From Aptenodytes patagonicus (lineage: Eukaryota; Chordata; Aves; Sphenisciformes; Spheniscidae), in contig NC_134960.1 in NCBI RefSeq assembly GCF_965638725.1, forward strand, positions 23,219,871 to 23,283,870: 64,000 bases of DNA, in the 5' to 3' direction. The translations under genes and the position numbers were made by a program. The notes beneath the pieces are model-generated. The model was not told where the DNA came from. It worked only from the letters and a program-made list of their open reading frames with translations, and did not search any database. Shown in pieces: positions 1 to 12,769 of the stretch (positions within the stretch are counted from its first letter, which is position 1; each line of letters starts with the position of its first letter).

Positions 1-3000
1 TTGCTTTTTACCTTTTCAAAGCATTTCGGTTCCCGATGGCACTGTGTTTTAGCAGCACTACAGTCTGGGGGAAAGTCAGCCTACATAGGGGTCCGCATCC
101 CACTTCTTGTGAAATACAAGTGGGCTATGAGGCTTCGCTGGGCCGTGCGTTGCCTGTCGTTAATGCAGGTCTGAACAGCTGTGGATAGCAGAGAGAAGTA
201 AACGCCAAATGGTCCATTTTTAGGGGTTCACAGAGTTACTCCTCCAATGGTATACTGGATATTTTATTGCAATTTGGATGGTGTAAAAGTTGCTGCTGGA
301 GAAGTAAATTGGAAGGGAAAGGATGAGCGGGTTTGCTTTTGGACATGCCCTCCTGCAGGCAGGTATGGTGCTGTTGTTGCTAACGAAGACATTTCCTGAG
401 CCGGCGGACTCAGTCAGGTACCAAGCCGGGTGAAAAGAGTTTGTCCCAGGGGAGAAGCTCCCAGCAGTCACAGCGGAGGAGGTGGTGTCCGTCTGGAGGG
501 TCGGAAAAGGCTTTCAGAGCAAGGCGGGAGGGCTGGGCTGGCAGAGGTGGACGGCCGAGGTGCGCCTTGGCCGCCATCCGAGTGCTTCAGCATCTGAACT
601 GGTGTTCAGGGTGGGGGGTAAGTGGTGCCACTTGCGGAGAAGCACGTAAGAGCCAGATGACAGCAGCTCTGGCAGACCCTTCGCTGCGGGCAGCTGAGGG
701 GTGTCGGGTGCTGATCCCAGGGGAGCACAGGGCGGCGGGGGGGGTGAGGCTGAGCACCCCGGCTCCCCGGCTAGGGTAGCTTTGCTGGTCCCGTCTCTGC
801 AATTCGGTGTCTGTATGTGGCTGAAGCCAGACGAGCAGTCATGTTTTTTGGGAGAGTCAGAGCACGTCACGCCTGCCTCTGTAAAAGCAGTAAACAGTTG
901 TGTAGCCTGTTTGAGGCAAAATATCGCAGAAGAGGGAGAGCGGAATTCATACAGCGAGGAATGAGGCATGTTTTCATGGAAAAATGTCAGCTGGAGATTA
1001 AGTGAGAAAAGATAAAGGTAGAGGACTTCTGGCCCCACTATCTGTCTTCTGAGTGTTGACTGATTAAAACAAGACAGAGCGAATGGCTGGAAATCCCTGA
1101 ACAATGCTTCACTGTCCCTCTGCGGATCGATACTGCTGGCGCTCCTTCACCTGGAGAGAGGATCTGGTCCTGAGCCTTCTGCTCTGGAAGGCACCACGTC
1201 CAGCCGAGATGGAGCCCTGCTCAGGCTGGCTGTAAGTTTTGCCTGCGTGCCCACACTGGACGTCCCCGGGGCTGTGGCGGTGTCTGCGGTAGCTTTGCAG
1301 CTCGGGTCGGGTGTGCGCTTCTGCAGTGAAGTGCTCTGTTGTCCCTGCATAACGTACCTTGGTTTTATCATGGAGCAGTCTCGGAGCACGACCTGATTCG
1401 TTTTGGGTTTAACTAAGCCAAAAGACAAGCTCTACCAGCCGGTGCGCATTAGGTCTGTCAGACCAAGCTAGAGCTTGTGGGAGAGTAAAATCCCCGAAAC
1501 ACAGATAACGTGACCGTCGGGTCCTGAGCAGTGACTCCTTTGCTGTTGAACTTGGCTCTGGCTGTGCTGATTGCTCATGTAGACGTAGCCCTAGATAAAA
1601 CAGGAGACCACCTGTGTAGGTGGCTGGCCATTTTTGCACCTCGTTGTCTTGAGGTTCACGACATGTGGCATACTTCTGCTCCTTTCTGGATCAGCCATCA
1701 TCTGGGAGAGCGCTTGCTTTGAATGGGCATCTTCTGGATCTCCCCAGCAGGTAACTCGGTCTTAACCCAGATAGTTCCTTGGCTTTGCTGGTCATCACTT
1801 AGTTTGCTGTCCGTCCTGACGTTAGCTTTGCAAAAATACACACCTTAGCCTTTTCTTAGGCTTAGGCCACGTAGGAGACTGAAGTGAAAAGAGGACTGGC
1901 TGCAACGCTGGCAGTGGGAGTTTGTGCTGAGCCTTCCTGGCTGTGGCACAGAAGGGTTTTTTTCTTGAAACACTGTCTTGAAATATGCAGGAAGCAAAGA
2001 AAAGCTTCATTCTTTCTGTCTCAGATCGGAGAGGTGAGAGGTGTGGAGTTACATCTGCAGCGTGGAAGGATGTGCCCCTCTTGGCTAGTGAGACCTTGGA
2101 GGGAGGCGGCTGTTGCGGGAGCTGATTTGCTGCGTGCCGCCGGGAAGCCAAAGTGCATGCCTTGGAGAGATTTAGACAGCTTTTCAGGGAAAAACCTCTA
2201 CATGTTGAAATGTCATCCCGGTCAGCATGTTGATTTCTATGGAGAGCTGCTCATAAAGATGGCTTACAAACGGCATCTGAATCCTCGTGACAATGTTGAC
2301 CCCAATGAGTTTGGATTTCATACTGGACATGGTGCAGAGACCATGCGGCAGCCCCCATGGGTGACCATCTTGGTGGAAGAGGTCATGTCTCACTGATGCA
2401 CCTCAGTGGTTTCGACTGTGAGGTGGCACTGTCATGCTCAGAGGCATCTCAGAGACATCTCATCATCCCGCTGGACCGATGCGCAGTTGTTGTAGGGTGG
2501 GCCAGCACAGGCACAGGGGGCATCGGGGCTGGTGTGCGAGGACACGCAAGCTGCGGCGTCTGTGCTGTGGGGCTGACCCCCACTGGCGTGTTTTCAGCTC
2601 CTCTGTGTCATCAGCTGTGCTGATGTGGCCGGTGCTGAGATGAGGCTGCAGGCTTCACGCAGCGGCTGGAGGAGGCTAAGTCTATGTAAGATGTATGCCT
2701 GGGTAATTTATATTGCTGGGAGTTGAGAGTGGAGAAAATGAGCAGTGGCAGTTTTTTCCGTTGCTGGTGAATGTCTCGATGTGCGACTCGAACGCAGATC
2801 ACCGGGTGCTCATCATACCTGCAGTGCCCTCCAGCTGGTATGTTAGCCCCAGTCAAAGACTGGGGTGGGTTTCGTTCTTCTAACTCTGGGTAGAAAGGCG
2901 CGCTGTTGTGTGCCAGAGTGCAGGACAGCGTTTGTGCATCTTGGGCAGGACCTGTCTGGATAGGACATCTCGGAGCAGCGCTGTCATTTGAAGGTTAGCC

Positions 3001-5897
3001 GCGTTGGTTTGAGTGTCTTTCTCTCCCCCAGGTTGGGCTCGCTGTAGTGCCTCACTAGGGAATATGTTTTATTTCTCCATGCGCTGTCCTGGTTGCACAA
3101 TAGTTTGTGAGTGCAATGCAAGCTGCTGGCTTTATTGCCTGTAGTCTCCTGAGGTTTGGAACTTGCTTTTCCTGGGCTTGCCTTTTGCTCAGGCATTTGG
3201 TATGGGCAGAGGAGCTCAAATCAGCAGCTCCTTGGGAGTGTGCATCAGCACGTTGGCGTCAGCTGGTCCAGACTCCTCAAGACTCACTTGGGGGTCAAGA
3301 GGTGGGTGCTGGGTTTTCAAGGGCCAGCTCTTCTCTTCTGCGTCAGTCCAGCACAAGCAGGTCCAGCTGTCTCACTTCTAGGTGAACTGTGAAGGCTTGC
3401 TGATCTGTCAATACTTCAAGAAATGCTGGGGCTAGGAAGCATGGATAAAGGATTTTGTGAAATCTGGTATTTAAACCTCCCACTCAAGTGATGCTGAGGA
3501 GAGCTGGCAACGTAGCATTGGCTTATCAGGAACTGTGTGGGCAGGTCAACTTAAGAAAAATGTTGTGTGAACAGCACCAAAGGTGAAGAAAAGAAGCCAG
3601 TGTCTTGTCAGGTACAGAGTTATAAATGGGGTCAAAATTTCTTTTTATTAAAAAGATTATTTTATTTAAATAATAAATGACGGTAGGATCACTGTTGCCA
3701 GGGGCTGCTGAAGGGCAACCAGGCAGGTCTCTGAGCAAAACAGGGACTAAAGGCTTTGAATTATTTTCTAGCATTAGTAATTCTGAACTAAGCGCTGCAA
3801 ATTCATGTAATTGTCATCTCTGCTTTCATCCATGCAGACAGTTTGGTTTGTGGATAGGTCTTTTGACAGTGCTGTGTTCAGAGGCTCATTCGATCTTTTA
3901 AAAAAAAAAAAAGTTGGCTTCTGAGCTGCAACTGTCAATAAAAGTCCTGGTAAATGAGTCCTTGCAGGCTTCTACAAGGCCATATGTAACTTATCTTGCC
4001 CAATGAAAGTCTCTAATTGGTGGTTTAAAGTAATTAAAAAAAGAATCCGTTAACAGTCAGTCTATTTTTAGTTTAAAGATGGACTTTATATGGTCATAAA
4101 GTAAAAATCCTAGCTTAATTATGGGAATCGAAGAACATTGGCGTAATTGCACTAGGAACTGCACACACGAGTGCAGATAAGACACACTTTACGAGTGATT
4201 ATCTTCTGATAAAATACTATACAGTGCAACAAGTGGAGGCGCTCCAAGCTCCAGAAGGCGTCTTGAGGCCAAGGTTGCTGCGCTGGTGGAGAAGAGATGG
4301 CATTAAATCATGTGCAGATGGTCGTGGTCTGTCCTCACCTCAGCACTGGCTGCCTTGCCAGTGGAAACTTGACTTGCAACTGGACAGGATTAAAGGGGCA
4401 ATTTATAATTTAATACTAAAGCTGTGGTTGAGGAGTTGTTCTTTGTTCTGGAGATGCCTCCAGGAGCTGGGGAAGTAGCTCTGGGAGGTTCGGATGGCAG
4501 AGGATTTGGTCATGGGAAATACAGGCTCCGCTCCCGATTATTAGGAGATCCATCTGATGACTTGCCTGTTCAGTGGACAAGTAGATCCTGGAAGATACCA
4601 GAGTGCTTGGGGCAAGCCTGGGGCTGTCATCCTTGAAGCTGAGATACTTGGGAAGCTAAATTTGAGTGCCTGGGAAGAAGATAGAATTTAGGACATGGTG
4701 GTACCTCTTCCTAAAGTCTTAATGCGTGCCTGGGAAAATGGTAGAAAGGGTATGATAAGTAGGTGAAGTTAGGAGTCATGACTTTGCAGCGCGGGCTGGT
4801 TTCCGCTTCAGCCAAAGCATCCCTGGACTGGTGGCACAGAAAGTGGACAGGGTTTTGGGAGGACGGACTGAACACAGTGCTGGTGGAAGGCTGAGGCTGT
4901 CAGGGCTTGGCACTGAATGGGAGTGCGGGGAACAAAAACGTGTGCCCGTTTCTCCTGGGGGGCAAGGGGTGACTTTTCAGCACAGGGTACGAGGAGGTTG
5001 AGAGCAGAGTTGTGTACGTGGGAGGAGCAACCGGCTGTTGGGCTGCAGATTGGGACAAGAAATGGGCATGGGGTCCAAACAAGAAAAATGTCTGTATACC
5101 GGTGTGGAAACATGAAACAAAAACAGTTGTTGTAGATTGCTCGGCAGTGTAAAAAGACCTTGGCATAGCTGGTCTGATTGAAACATGGAGGGGGGTGATG
5201 AAAATCAGTAAGATACTGCATTACCTGCCACCAGACTATACCGAATAGGCATGCTAGGTCATAAAGGTGTGAAGGAACACGAGATCTAAAAAGTTGCCGT
5301 AAAATCTGAGAGGAAATCGGAGTAGTGATGACCACACAGCCAAATTTATGTTGGATTTATATTTATTATTATATCCCATATTTTAATGACACAGAGGTAT
5401 TAGGAAATTTTCTATCCCAGACAAGAAGGTTACGGATTTCATGGGACTTGGGAGAAAACCAGGCTCACGCGTCTTCATAAACCTGTAAGAAAAAGTAAAT
5501 TCAATTGTGTCCATGCTGTCGAGCCAGATTGTTTGGGAAGGAGCTGGCTAACATTTTGGTGAACAAACATCTTGATTTACTTAAAGGATCATTTCTCGTA
5601 ACAGCCTGGTATAGAGTTAGCCTTGATTTAGGACTAAAATGTAAGAACTGGTTCAAGATATAATTACCGTTGAGTCATTAAACAGCAGTGACCACAGTAC
5701 AATTACAGGTTCAGCATCCTCAGGGGTGGAAGGCGCTGGACTAAAAATGAGTCTTGTTATAAAATATTGCAGGGGAGAAGATCAGAAAAATAAAGTCCTT
5801 AGACTTGTCAAGGCAGCCCCATAAACACCTGGAAAGGTTACACATATCCAAGTTAGGCAGAGCTCTGTCGTGAAGGAGCTTCAGAGCTGAAGCGGAA

Positions 5898-5949
5898 AAT
5901 AGTTACGAAGTAAAATAGTTATAAAGTTATGAAGTAAAATAGTTATAAA
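5898..5949. repeat. 24-bp tandem duplication
   Basis: Two adjacent AT-rich copies, GTTACGAAGTAAAATAGTTA and GTTATGAAGTAAAATAGTTA, each followed by TAAA, differ by one base. This is a simple short tandem duplication with no other visible role. Confidence 0.8.
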
Positions 5950-6628
5950 GGAAGAGAATTGTGGAGTCCAGCAAGACTCCATCAAAAGACAGAAGTCCAA
6001 CTCTTGCAAAGTAGACTGAAAGAGCCGTGCTGTAGGGCAGGTAACCCGTGATCTGGAAATTAAGCAGTTTAGGAGGGGCTTTGAAGAGCCGGGGGCCTTA
6101 GGGAGCAAATGCTGTCTTAAGTATATCAGAGAGAAGGCCGGGGAGAAAATCTGAGCATGCAGGACCGAAGGCACAGTTAATTTTCTGCACTACTTCATAC
6201 TACTTAAGTGACTTCTCTGCGTCATTCTGGAGCACAGGGCATGTTTGAGAGCCTACCGATCCGTCACCTAGTCCTTTTGGATGGTAACGATAAGGAGCCT
6301 CCCTCTGAAACTCAAGTGTTTGAGGCAGAGATGCTGGAGCAAAGTAAATTCAAGTGGAAGAGCAACAGGTGTACCTAGGAGTTTTAAAAGAGCTTGAGAC
6401 TGAAATGCTAAAGTTACTACCAAAAATAGGACTGTTAAAAAATAGCTTAGTATTCTCCATGACTAGATTACATACTAATGTCGGATTATTATTTTTTTAA
6501 TTAAAGTATTAAACGGGGCACTGGGAATTGCAGATCAGCAACCCTGAACTCCAGTTTGAGAAGGAGAAACTGAAGCACTGTAACTCTTCAGTATGTGATA
6601 GGTTGAAAGCAACATACTTTCTGAAAGA

Positions 6629-6694
6629 AAGGGGGTTGGACTAGGTAGTCTTTGAAGGTCCCTTCCAGCCCAAACCATTCTGTGAGTCTATGAT
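6629..6694 (+). mobile_element. CR1 LINE 3'-end fragment
   Basis: About 65 bp of CR1 tail: GGGGGTTGGACTAGGTAGTC, then GAAGGTCCCTTCCAGCCCAA, then ACCATTCTGTGAGTCTATGAT. No upstream CR1 sequence is recognisable. Substitutions in the terminal repeats indicate an old copy. Confidence 0.88.
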
Positions 6695-9600
6695 CAATCT
6701 TGTTTTCTGGGTAATCTACCAGAATCTGAACATGTTGACAAACAGCAGGAGGTGGAGAATCAATTGATCTTTATTTGGATGTTTTAAAAGGTTTTTACCA
6801 AGTCCTCCCAAGAAGGTATTAAAATTATGCTTGTAATGAGAAGAGAAATATCATGGAGTCCTTCTTTGGTTGCAGCTGATGTTGATCACTTGGGCAGCAC
6901 AAGGTAGACAAAAGTCTAGTTGGAGATAGTGATTGAAGGCTTCCGGGTCTGCATCTTGAGTAGATCTTCAGCCTTTGACCAAATGAGTTTCCTCTGGAAA
7001 ATGACGATTTACTAAAACCAAAGTTGCCAGGTGGAGAAGGGTTGATTTTCATTGAACTTTTCTGGTGAGCACATCTAGGTCCAGGCTGCAAAGTCTGGTT
7101 GACCGAAGAGGAGAAACAAGCCCAGAATACTGGGTAGCATGGCATCTGGATTTCTCCTGTGATGTGACACCCCCAGTTAAAATTCCTACCCTGAGCTTGA
7201 CTTGCAGATCTGCCGGGTTCCAGAGCATGCCTCAGCAACTAATGTTGTGGGTATGTTCTGTTTTCTTTTGTTTTTACCAAGAAAAACCTAAAAGGTTTTG
7301 GTTTTGACAATGGGCAGAAAGGGAAGGAGTGGGGAGAGAGGTCTGGTCAGCATTTTTCAGGTCTCATCTAGCTCGGTTCTTGAGGGAGGGTTGTCCGTGT
7401 GTGTGTGCGCTCGTGCAGACCTGTGTTACCTCTCTTCCCAAGAGACCTAGGAGGACCCATAGCTGACTGATGTGAGCCAGAGCAACCCTTTGCTGCTCTA
7501 GCTTAGTTTTAGGCTTCTTACAAGTCTAGAAGTCATGGCAAATACCCTTGCTTCTCCCACCTTCCCTGTCTTCAGTAGATCATGGTACCAAAGAGTAAGC
7601 GCTTTGATAAATGATCGGATTTTGCAATAGGAGCAGGTTAACTGCAGGCACCTCAAGGCTTTCGGTTAGAGTTAGTGTTTAAATGTAAGAATTGGCAATT
7701 GAAAGAGCAGAGTGATTGGTTTGTACTAGAGAAGTGACTTCAGCCTGGCCATGACTGGAAAGTTCAGAAGAGCGTGATAAGGTCTGGTACTGTGAGCATG
7801 CAGCAGTGGGGGCTGACCCTGGGAAATGCAAGGCAATAGGCAGGGGGAGAAAAAGCAATTTTTAGTGCTCCAACAATATTGCTAGGCTTTAAGTGATTTG
7901 CTCATTCAGGAAGAAGAATATCTGATTCTGAGTAGCAAAAGCAAATGAAGTGAAGGTGTATAGACTGCCATAGAAAATAACTGCGTATTACAGATTTAGG
8001 TGCTAAGGTCTGAGAGGCTGCTGTGCGTGAACTCTCCTGTAACACAGTTCATTAGACCCCCACGGTGTCGCTGTGCTGTTTTCCCTTGGTAATCTGGTGG
8101 TTGTCACTGGCGCAACCTTCGTCCCCTCCCCTAGAAATACTAATTTCATTAGATTGCTCACTTCTAGTTAAATTATACCAACTGACTTTGAAGTACTTAA
8201 TATAAAAACATCGTGGTATGCTTGCATGATAGTTATTTGATGTAAGAAACAAAATCTCTTGTGCTTTTTTTAGGAATTTGGGCTTTGAGTTTCATTGGGG
8301 AGTGTTGTACGTACCCAACTGCACGGGATCAGGCCCATCTCTTTTTAAAAATGTATTTCACATCTGAGATTAGAAACGTTCTAGAAGACAAATTAGAAGA
8401 TAAAGTTGTCTGTCACAGGCTCAGATGATAATGGCGACTTGTACTAAAGGCTGTCCGTCCACATAGAAAACTGCACGGCTGCTTCTGTTTTAACTGCTGT
8501 CAAAGGTCTGGCATTTTGGTAATAGTATTTTTTTCTAAATGTACTGAGTATACTTACCTTTAAATCCTGTAGGTACAGAAAATTATTGTTGATATTCTGT
8601 AAATTAGCTCTATACTAGCATTCACATTGGACTAGGCTTAATATTGTGAATGTCAAAGATGACTTGAAAAAGGAAAATTAATTTATACCCTTTTAATGCA
8701 GTTCTACCCCGTATAGGGGGTTGTTTGTAGAAGTACCAGGAGTGCTACAACTGTCTTCCCCCTTTTACTTGCTGTGATTCTCTGCAGGAGAACATACAGA
8801 TTTAAATCTGTTTTTCCATCCTTTGGAGACACTAAGATATTATCACGGTGAGGTCCATGGAAATACCTAGATAAACCAGGCCATAACGCAGAGATAATGC
8901 ATCTTTTCCATTTTTTTTTTTCTTCTGCTGTCAATCAGGCCTCCGAGCTTTTTTGTTTTTAAATGTAAAAAAGTTAAATTGTTAGAGTAAAAATCACTTC
9001 CCTCATCTGTCCAGTGCGACATCCTCTAATACCGTAGGTCTGTTCAGGCTGGATTATTTGTGGTCTTCCAGAAAAGGTAGAAGGACTGGAATTACTGATG
9101 CCAAAAATTGCCCACGGCAAGGGAGGGAAATCCTTGTTTTCAAGACAAAACCCATCCGGACCCTTTTCAGACACCCCGCAGCACACCGCAAGGGTATAAA
9201 TACCTACTTTTTCTTTTCCAGGTGATCTTTAAGGCCAGGTAGCAGCGGGCAGGGTCAGTCTGTCCGGGCAGACAGGACGGGGGTCCTGCCCTGCAGATTT
9301 GCCCTGCTTCGGCATCAAACCCAATGGTTTTTAGGCTGGGCTTTTGTCCTCCGAGCGGAGCTCAGCCCCGGCACAGCCAGCCCCAGGGGTTGCCAGTGCC
9401 GTTTGGCATCCGCGCTGTTTCGTGCTCCTTGCATCTTCACGGGTACAAGACCCCCGGCATCTCCGCGGGTGATGCTGCCCGCGCATCGCCCAGCCGCTCG
9501 GTGTGCGTTTAGGGAGCTACGTGTGGTTGGCTTTCACCGCGTCCTCAATTTTGATCCCCAGGGCAGAAAAATTAGGACTTTCTCAGTTAAAGAAAAAACA

Positions 9601-9921
9601 AAAAGTGAAGCAAAATCTCTGGAGAGTAGTGTTTCCCCGCAGTAGTGATGGCCGTTCACCACCCGCTTCTGTTCAGCCACGACCCCTGGTTCGGTTCTGC
9701 TGGGTTTTTAACCATCTTGACCTCATGTTTGCAAATATTATTGGTAATATAATGCTCTATGTACAAATGTCTGTGTGGCTCATGTGTATGTTTCTGTGGT
9801 TAAAGTCAGCCACAGACTTCTGGAATTTCATTGTACTTTGGTTAAATGTTGGACTTTTAACTCTTCTACTGTATGGCTTCTTGATTTCTCTTGTCCAGTG
9901 TGGACCAACTCTATTTTTGGA

Positions 9922-9943
9922 AATAAATAAGCATGTAAATAAA
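9922..9943 (+). other. pair of AATAAA poly(A) signals
   Basis: AATAAA occurs at 9922-9927 and 9938-9943, at the end of a T-rich stretch (9700-9990) that reads like a terminal 3' UTR. A + strand transcript could end near 9960-9990. Its source gene is not visible. By mammalian gene order an extended PURA 3' UTR would be a candidate, but that is inference only. Confidence 0.25.
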
Positions 9944-10000
9944 ATGAATGGGTTTATGCCACTTACAAGAAAATGCTTTATTTAAAATATACACTCAGTC

Positions 10001-10082
10001 TTGTATATTTTATGGTATCTCAGGGAGCAGACGAGGCTCAGGCACCAGCAGCCTCGGTGATGAGATACCATATTATGTACAA
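10001..10082. ncRNA. 82-nt stem-loop, candidate small-RNA hairpin
   Basis: The arms TATGGTATCTCA (10011-10022) and TGAGATACCATA (10061-10072) are perfectly complementary over 12 bp. Inside them CGAGGCT (10032-10038) pairs with AGCCTCG (10050-10056) around an 11-nt loop. Outside, TTGTA (10001-10005) pairs with TACAA (10078-10082). The internal loops are 9 and 4 nt, so the fold is less regular than a typical pre-miRNA. It begins about 60 bp after two AATAAA signals. I recognise no known RNA family. Structure is seen; expression is unknown. Confidence 0.4.
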
Positions 10083-10347
10083 ATTCATTTCCAAGTGGTT
10101 TCGGAAGAAGACTTTCCATCTCCTGAGCCAAACCCCCGTAGGACCAGCCTTGCGGAGGAGGGGGGGGGAAATCCAGAAAGAAACGCGTAGTTTAAGGGGA
10201 GTAAAGGAAAGGAACACGACTTTCCTCTCAGCACAAGGCTTCTGGTTTGAGGTGTCCGGGTGCCAAAGACACCGCCAAGTGTAGGGATACCGCGGGGCAG
10301 CTCTCGGCTCCTGCCCAGGAGCACGTGGAGATCAGGAGCAGGATGAC

Positions 10348-10366
10348 TTTTTTTTTTTTTTTTTTT
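10348..10366 (+). repeat. T19 homopolymer
   Basis: An uninterrupted run of about 19 T (A19 on the minus strand) lies next to the hairpin at 10378-10455. On the minus strand it looks like a poly(A) tail following the hairpin. Confidence 0.9.
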
Positions 10367-10377
10367 AACTTCTCCAT

Positions 10378-10455
10378 ATAAACCAATATTTACCAGTAAT
10401 CCTGTGTTTCTGTTTTTGTTTTTTGGCAGACTTTTACCAGTAAATATCGGTTTAT
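10378..10455 (-). ncRNA. 22-bp hairpin with full pairing only on the minus strand
   Basis: Left arm 10378-10399 and right arm 10434-10455 flank a 34-nt loop. As + strand RNA the stem would have three A/C mismatches. As minus-strand RNA those three become G-U pairs, so all 22 positions pair. Read on the minus strand, the hairpin is followed after about 11 nt by a run of 19 A (the T run at 10348-10366). This could be a pre-miRNA-like hairpin, a retroposed small RNA or a small palindromic transposon relic. I match it to no family from memory and see no clear target-site duplication. Confidence 0.35.
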
Positions 10456-11839
10456 TCCTGAAACCAGAAGCCCTAAACATACCTTTGTTTATAAGGTCAG
10501 TTGTCATTTTGTCTCTCTCGTTCCCCGCTCCCCCCCAGTACAACCCGGCAGGTGATTGAAAGGTACCGAGTTTTCTTTCTAGTTTTCCTGCTCTGCATCT
10601 CTGGGAACTGGAGCCCGCAGGACCTAGAGCCTTCTGTTGGTAACGTAGACCTGAGTTTACAAATTATTCTTTTACCATTTTAAAGCCTGCTTTTAAGGAC
10701 AGAGGTGTTCCCGGCTGCCCACTACGGGAACTGGTAGAAACCCCTGCAAATGCGTAAATTGCTTCACTTCTCTGAAGCCTGCGGGTAGGTCTCTCAGAAG
10801 CATCTACAGGCTTGGGGCTGAGAAACTAATTTATCCAAAAATATACACTAAAAAATGCCGTTTCTGTTTTACAGTGAGCAGGACTGGGGGAGGGAAGGGC
10901 GGGAAAGGAATTTGAAAATTATTTTCTTTCCCCCATTTTTTTCTAATTCACTGCTAGAACGCAAGTGTGACGTGGGGAGGAGGGAGAGAATTTAAACGTT
11001 GCCCTTCCTAAACTCGTTGTAAACTCTTCCTCCAAGGCTGGGAGAAAGGGCAAGTAAAAGGTCTGATCCTTAAAAGGACATTGCTAGGTGTCTGGGACCC
11101 CAAAAGCAGCTGGCGCTTTTTAATGACGGGAGTCGCTCTAGGTCATTTTTTCAGAGTTTTGGTTTATACCAAGACAAATCGACCTGGGAGTGTTGAAGCC
11201 TCCTTTTTTTTCCGCAAGTGTTTGCGACCCAAACACGACAGCGTTATGCTAATACTCAAGAAACAGAGAAGCTGGCGAGGAATAGAAAATGAGTTGACTG
11301 CACGGTCCCAGCCAATTTTTTTCTCCCAAGCAAACAAAAAGCAAAAAAAAAAAACCCAAACCCCAACCCCGACCCCCAAAAAATGCAACCTCCCAAAAAA
11401 GCAAGCCAAAGAGGATCTCAAATGCCTAGTCTGGTTTTATTGCACATTGTTGGCGAGAGCGTTTTTGGCATAGCTGCAACCTAACTATGTCCCTTTAAGG
11501 AGCACCAGCGGCTAATTTCCTCCTAATGAACCCAAAAGCTGAGGTTTTTGCAGTTTTTGAGTGCAGATCGAAGCTCCTGCAGCCTTAGTTGGAGTCCAGA
11601 ATGAGGGGAGCCCTTCCAGCTGTGCACTTTGAGCTGAAAACTACCTTTCCTCCCCTTTTGCAGCCTGGGTGGTTCTGATTGCTGGCAGTTCTGTAATACA
11701 ACTTTAATCTGAGCAATTGAGGCTGGTCCTACATTATCTTCAGACGTCTTGCGGAGGACTCCTGTTACCAGTTTGGTACTCAAAAGCTACACCCCACCAT
11801 CAGAAGTCACTTACTTTTTTTTTTTTTCAAAGCCAGTGA

Positions 11840-12300
11840 TAGATTACCCTCTCTAGCTCTAATGGAAAAATGATAATTGCAATGCAACTTTCTAATAAAT
11901 TGTTCATATATTCATAATTCCGTTGCAATCCCAAATTGGAGAAGAGATCTGTTAAAGGTATATATTAGTCTAGATTTTTTCTTATTGTAAATACTGTAAT
12001 TTTATAATATTGTCAATATTTTATTAACTTAGAAATATTTAACAGAGTTTAATCTACGGTAGTTGATTTATTTATAGGTTTATGTTGCAGCGAATATTGC
12101 ATTACATTCTAATGTAAGATTAACTTTCAGCATGTAAACATTGATTTAATATATCATTGGAAAGATTGAGAGAAAACTCTCACTCTTAATCTGTAATATT
12201 TATTCCCCAATTCCCAGTTTGGAATTATTTAACAAAATATTAGGAGGTTTCAAGAGCTCATGAATCTAACAACTGCAGTTGGATTTGAAAACTTGAATTT
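11840..12300. other. AT-rich block, possible conserved non-coding element or 3' UTR
   Basis: About 460 bp at roughly 70% A+T lies between GC-richer, CpG-bearing neighbours. It carries many TAAT cores and words such as TTAATATATCATTGG and TAATTGCAATGCAA. It has no coding potential. Such islands in bird genomes are often conserved enhancers or long 3' UTRs. I cannot measure conservation here. Confidence 0.3.
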
Positions 12301-12738
12301 TGAAATGTACCTGGCTCTTTCACCCTGTGAACAAGTTTGCTTCAGTATCTAATCTATATCGTACGGAAGTCTTTATTTTGAGCAAAGGGACACTGTCAGA
12401 TCAATTTCAGATTCTTGTTTTGGGGGGGGCGGGCACAAAACTCACCCCCAGTGCATGTGTGTTAATTCCTTTTCAATCACCAGGGGAAAAAATCCTGTTC
12501 TTGTTGGTTTGGGTATTTGGCTGGAAGCATTCCCGCAGCACTTTGCATCCCTGCAGCCGGGGCGCGGGGTGGAAATCCGGCCGCTACAAGGAGTCTCTCC
12601 GGTCCCGGTGAGAGGCGAGATGCCCGGCGGTGCTGCCGCGGTCCTGCCATCCCTGGCACCGACTGCAGTCGGAGCTCGGCGAGATGGGTAAAAGTGCACA
12701 AGGTCTAAAACTTGCCAATTTTTGACCAAAGTTTTTGC

Positions 12739-12769
12739 TTTTTTTTTTAAATCTCTCTCTCTCTCTTTT
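12739..12769 (+). repeat. T tract followed by a (TC)n microsatellite
   Basis: A T run is followed, after AAA, by about seven TC dinucleotides. It is a short simple repeat with no other visible role. Confidence 0.8.

Larger units (their letters stand above)
1..8250. other. non-coding upstream DNA, no supported gene
   Basis: Mixed-composition DNA. The longest frame, 1884-2396 on the + strand (170 codons), resembles no family I know and has no flanking splice structure I trust. The only recognisable elements are the CR1 tail at 6629-6694 and a 24-bp duplication near 5898-5949. No structured RNA genes were seen. Confidence 0.5.

Noticed and set aside
10085..10543. 152-codon minus-strand frame with a lysine run
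   Set aside because: The lysines come from the T19 tract and the frame crosses the hairpin; no coding signature.
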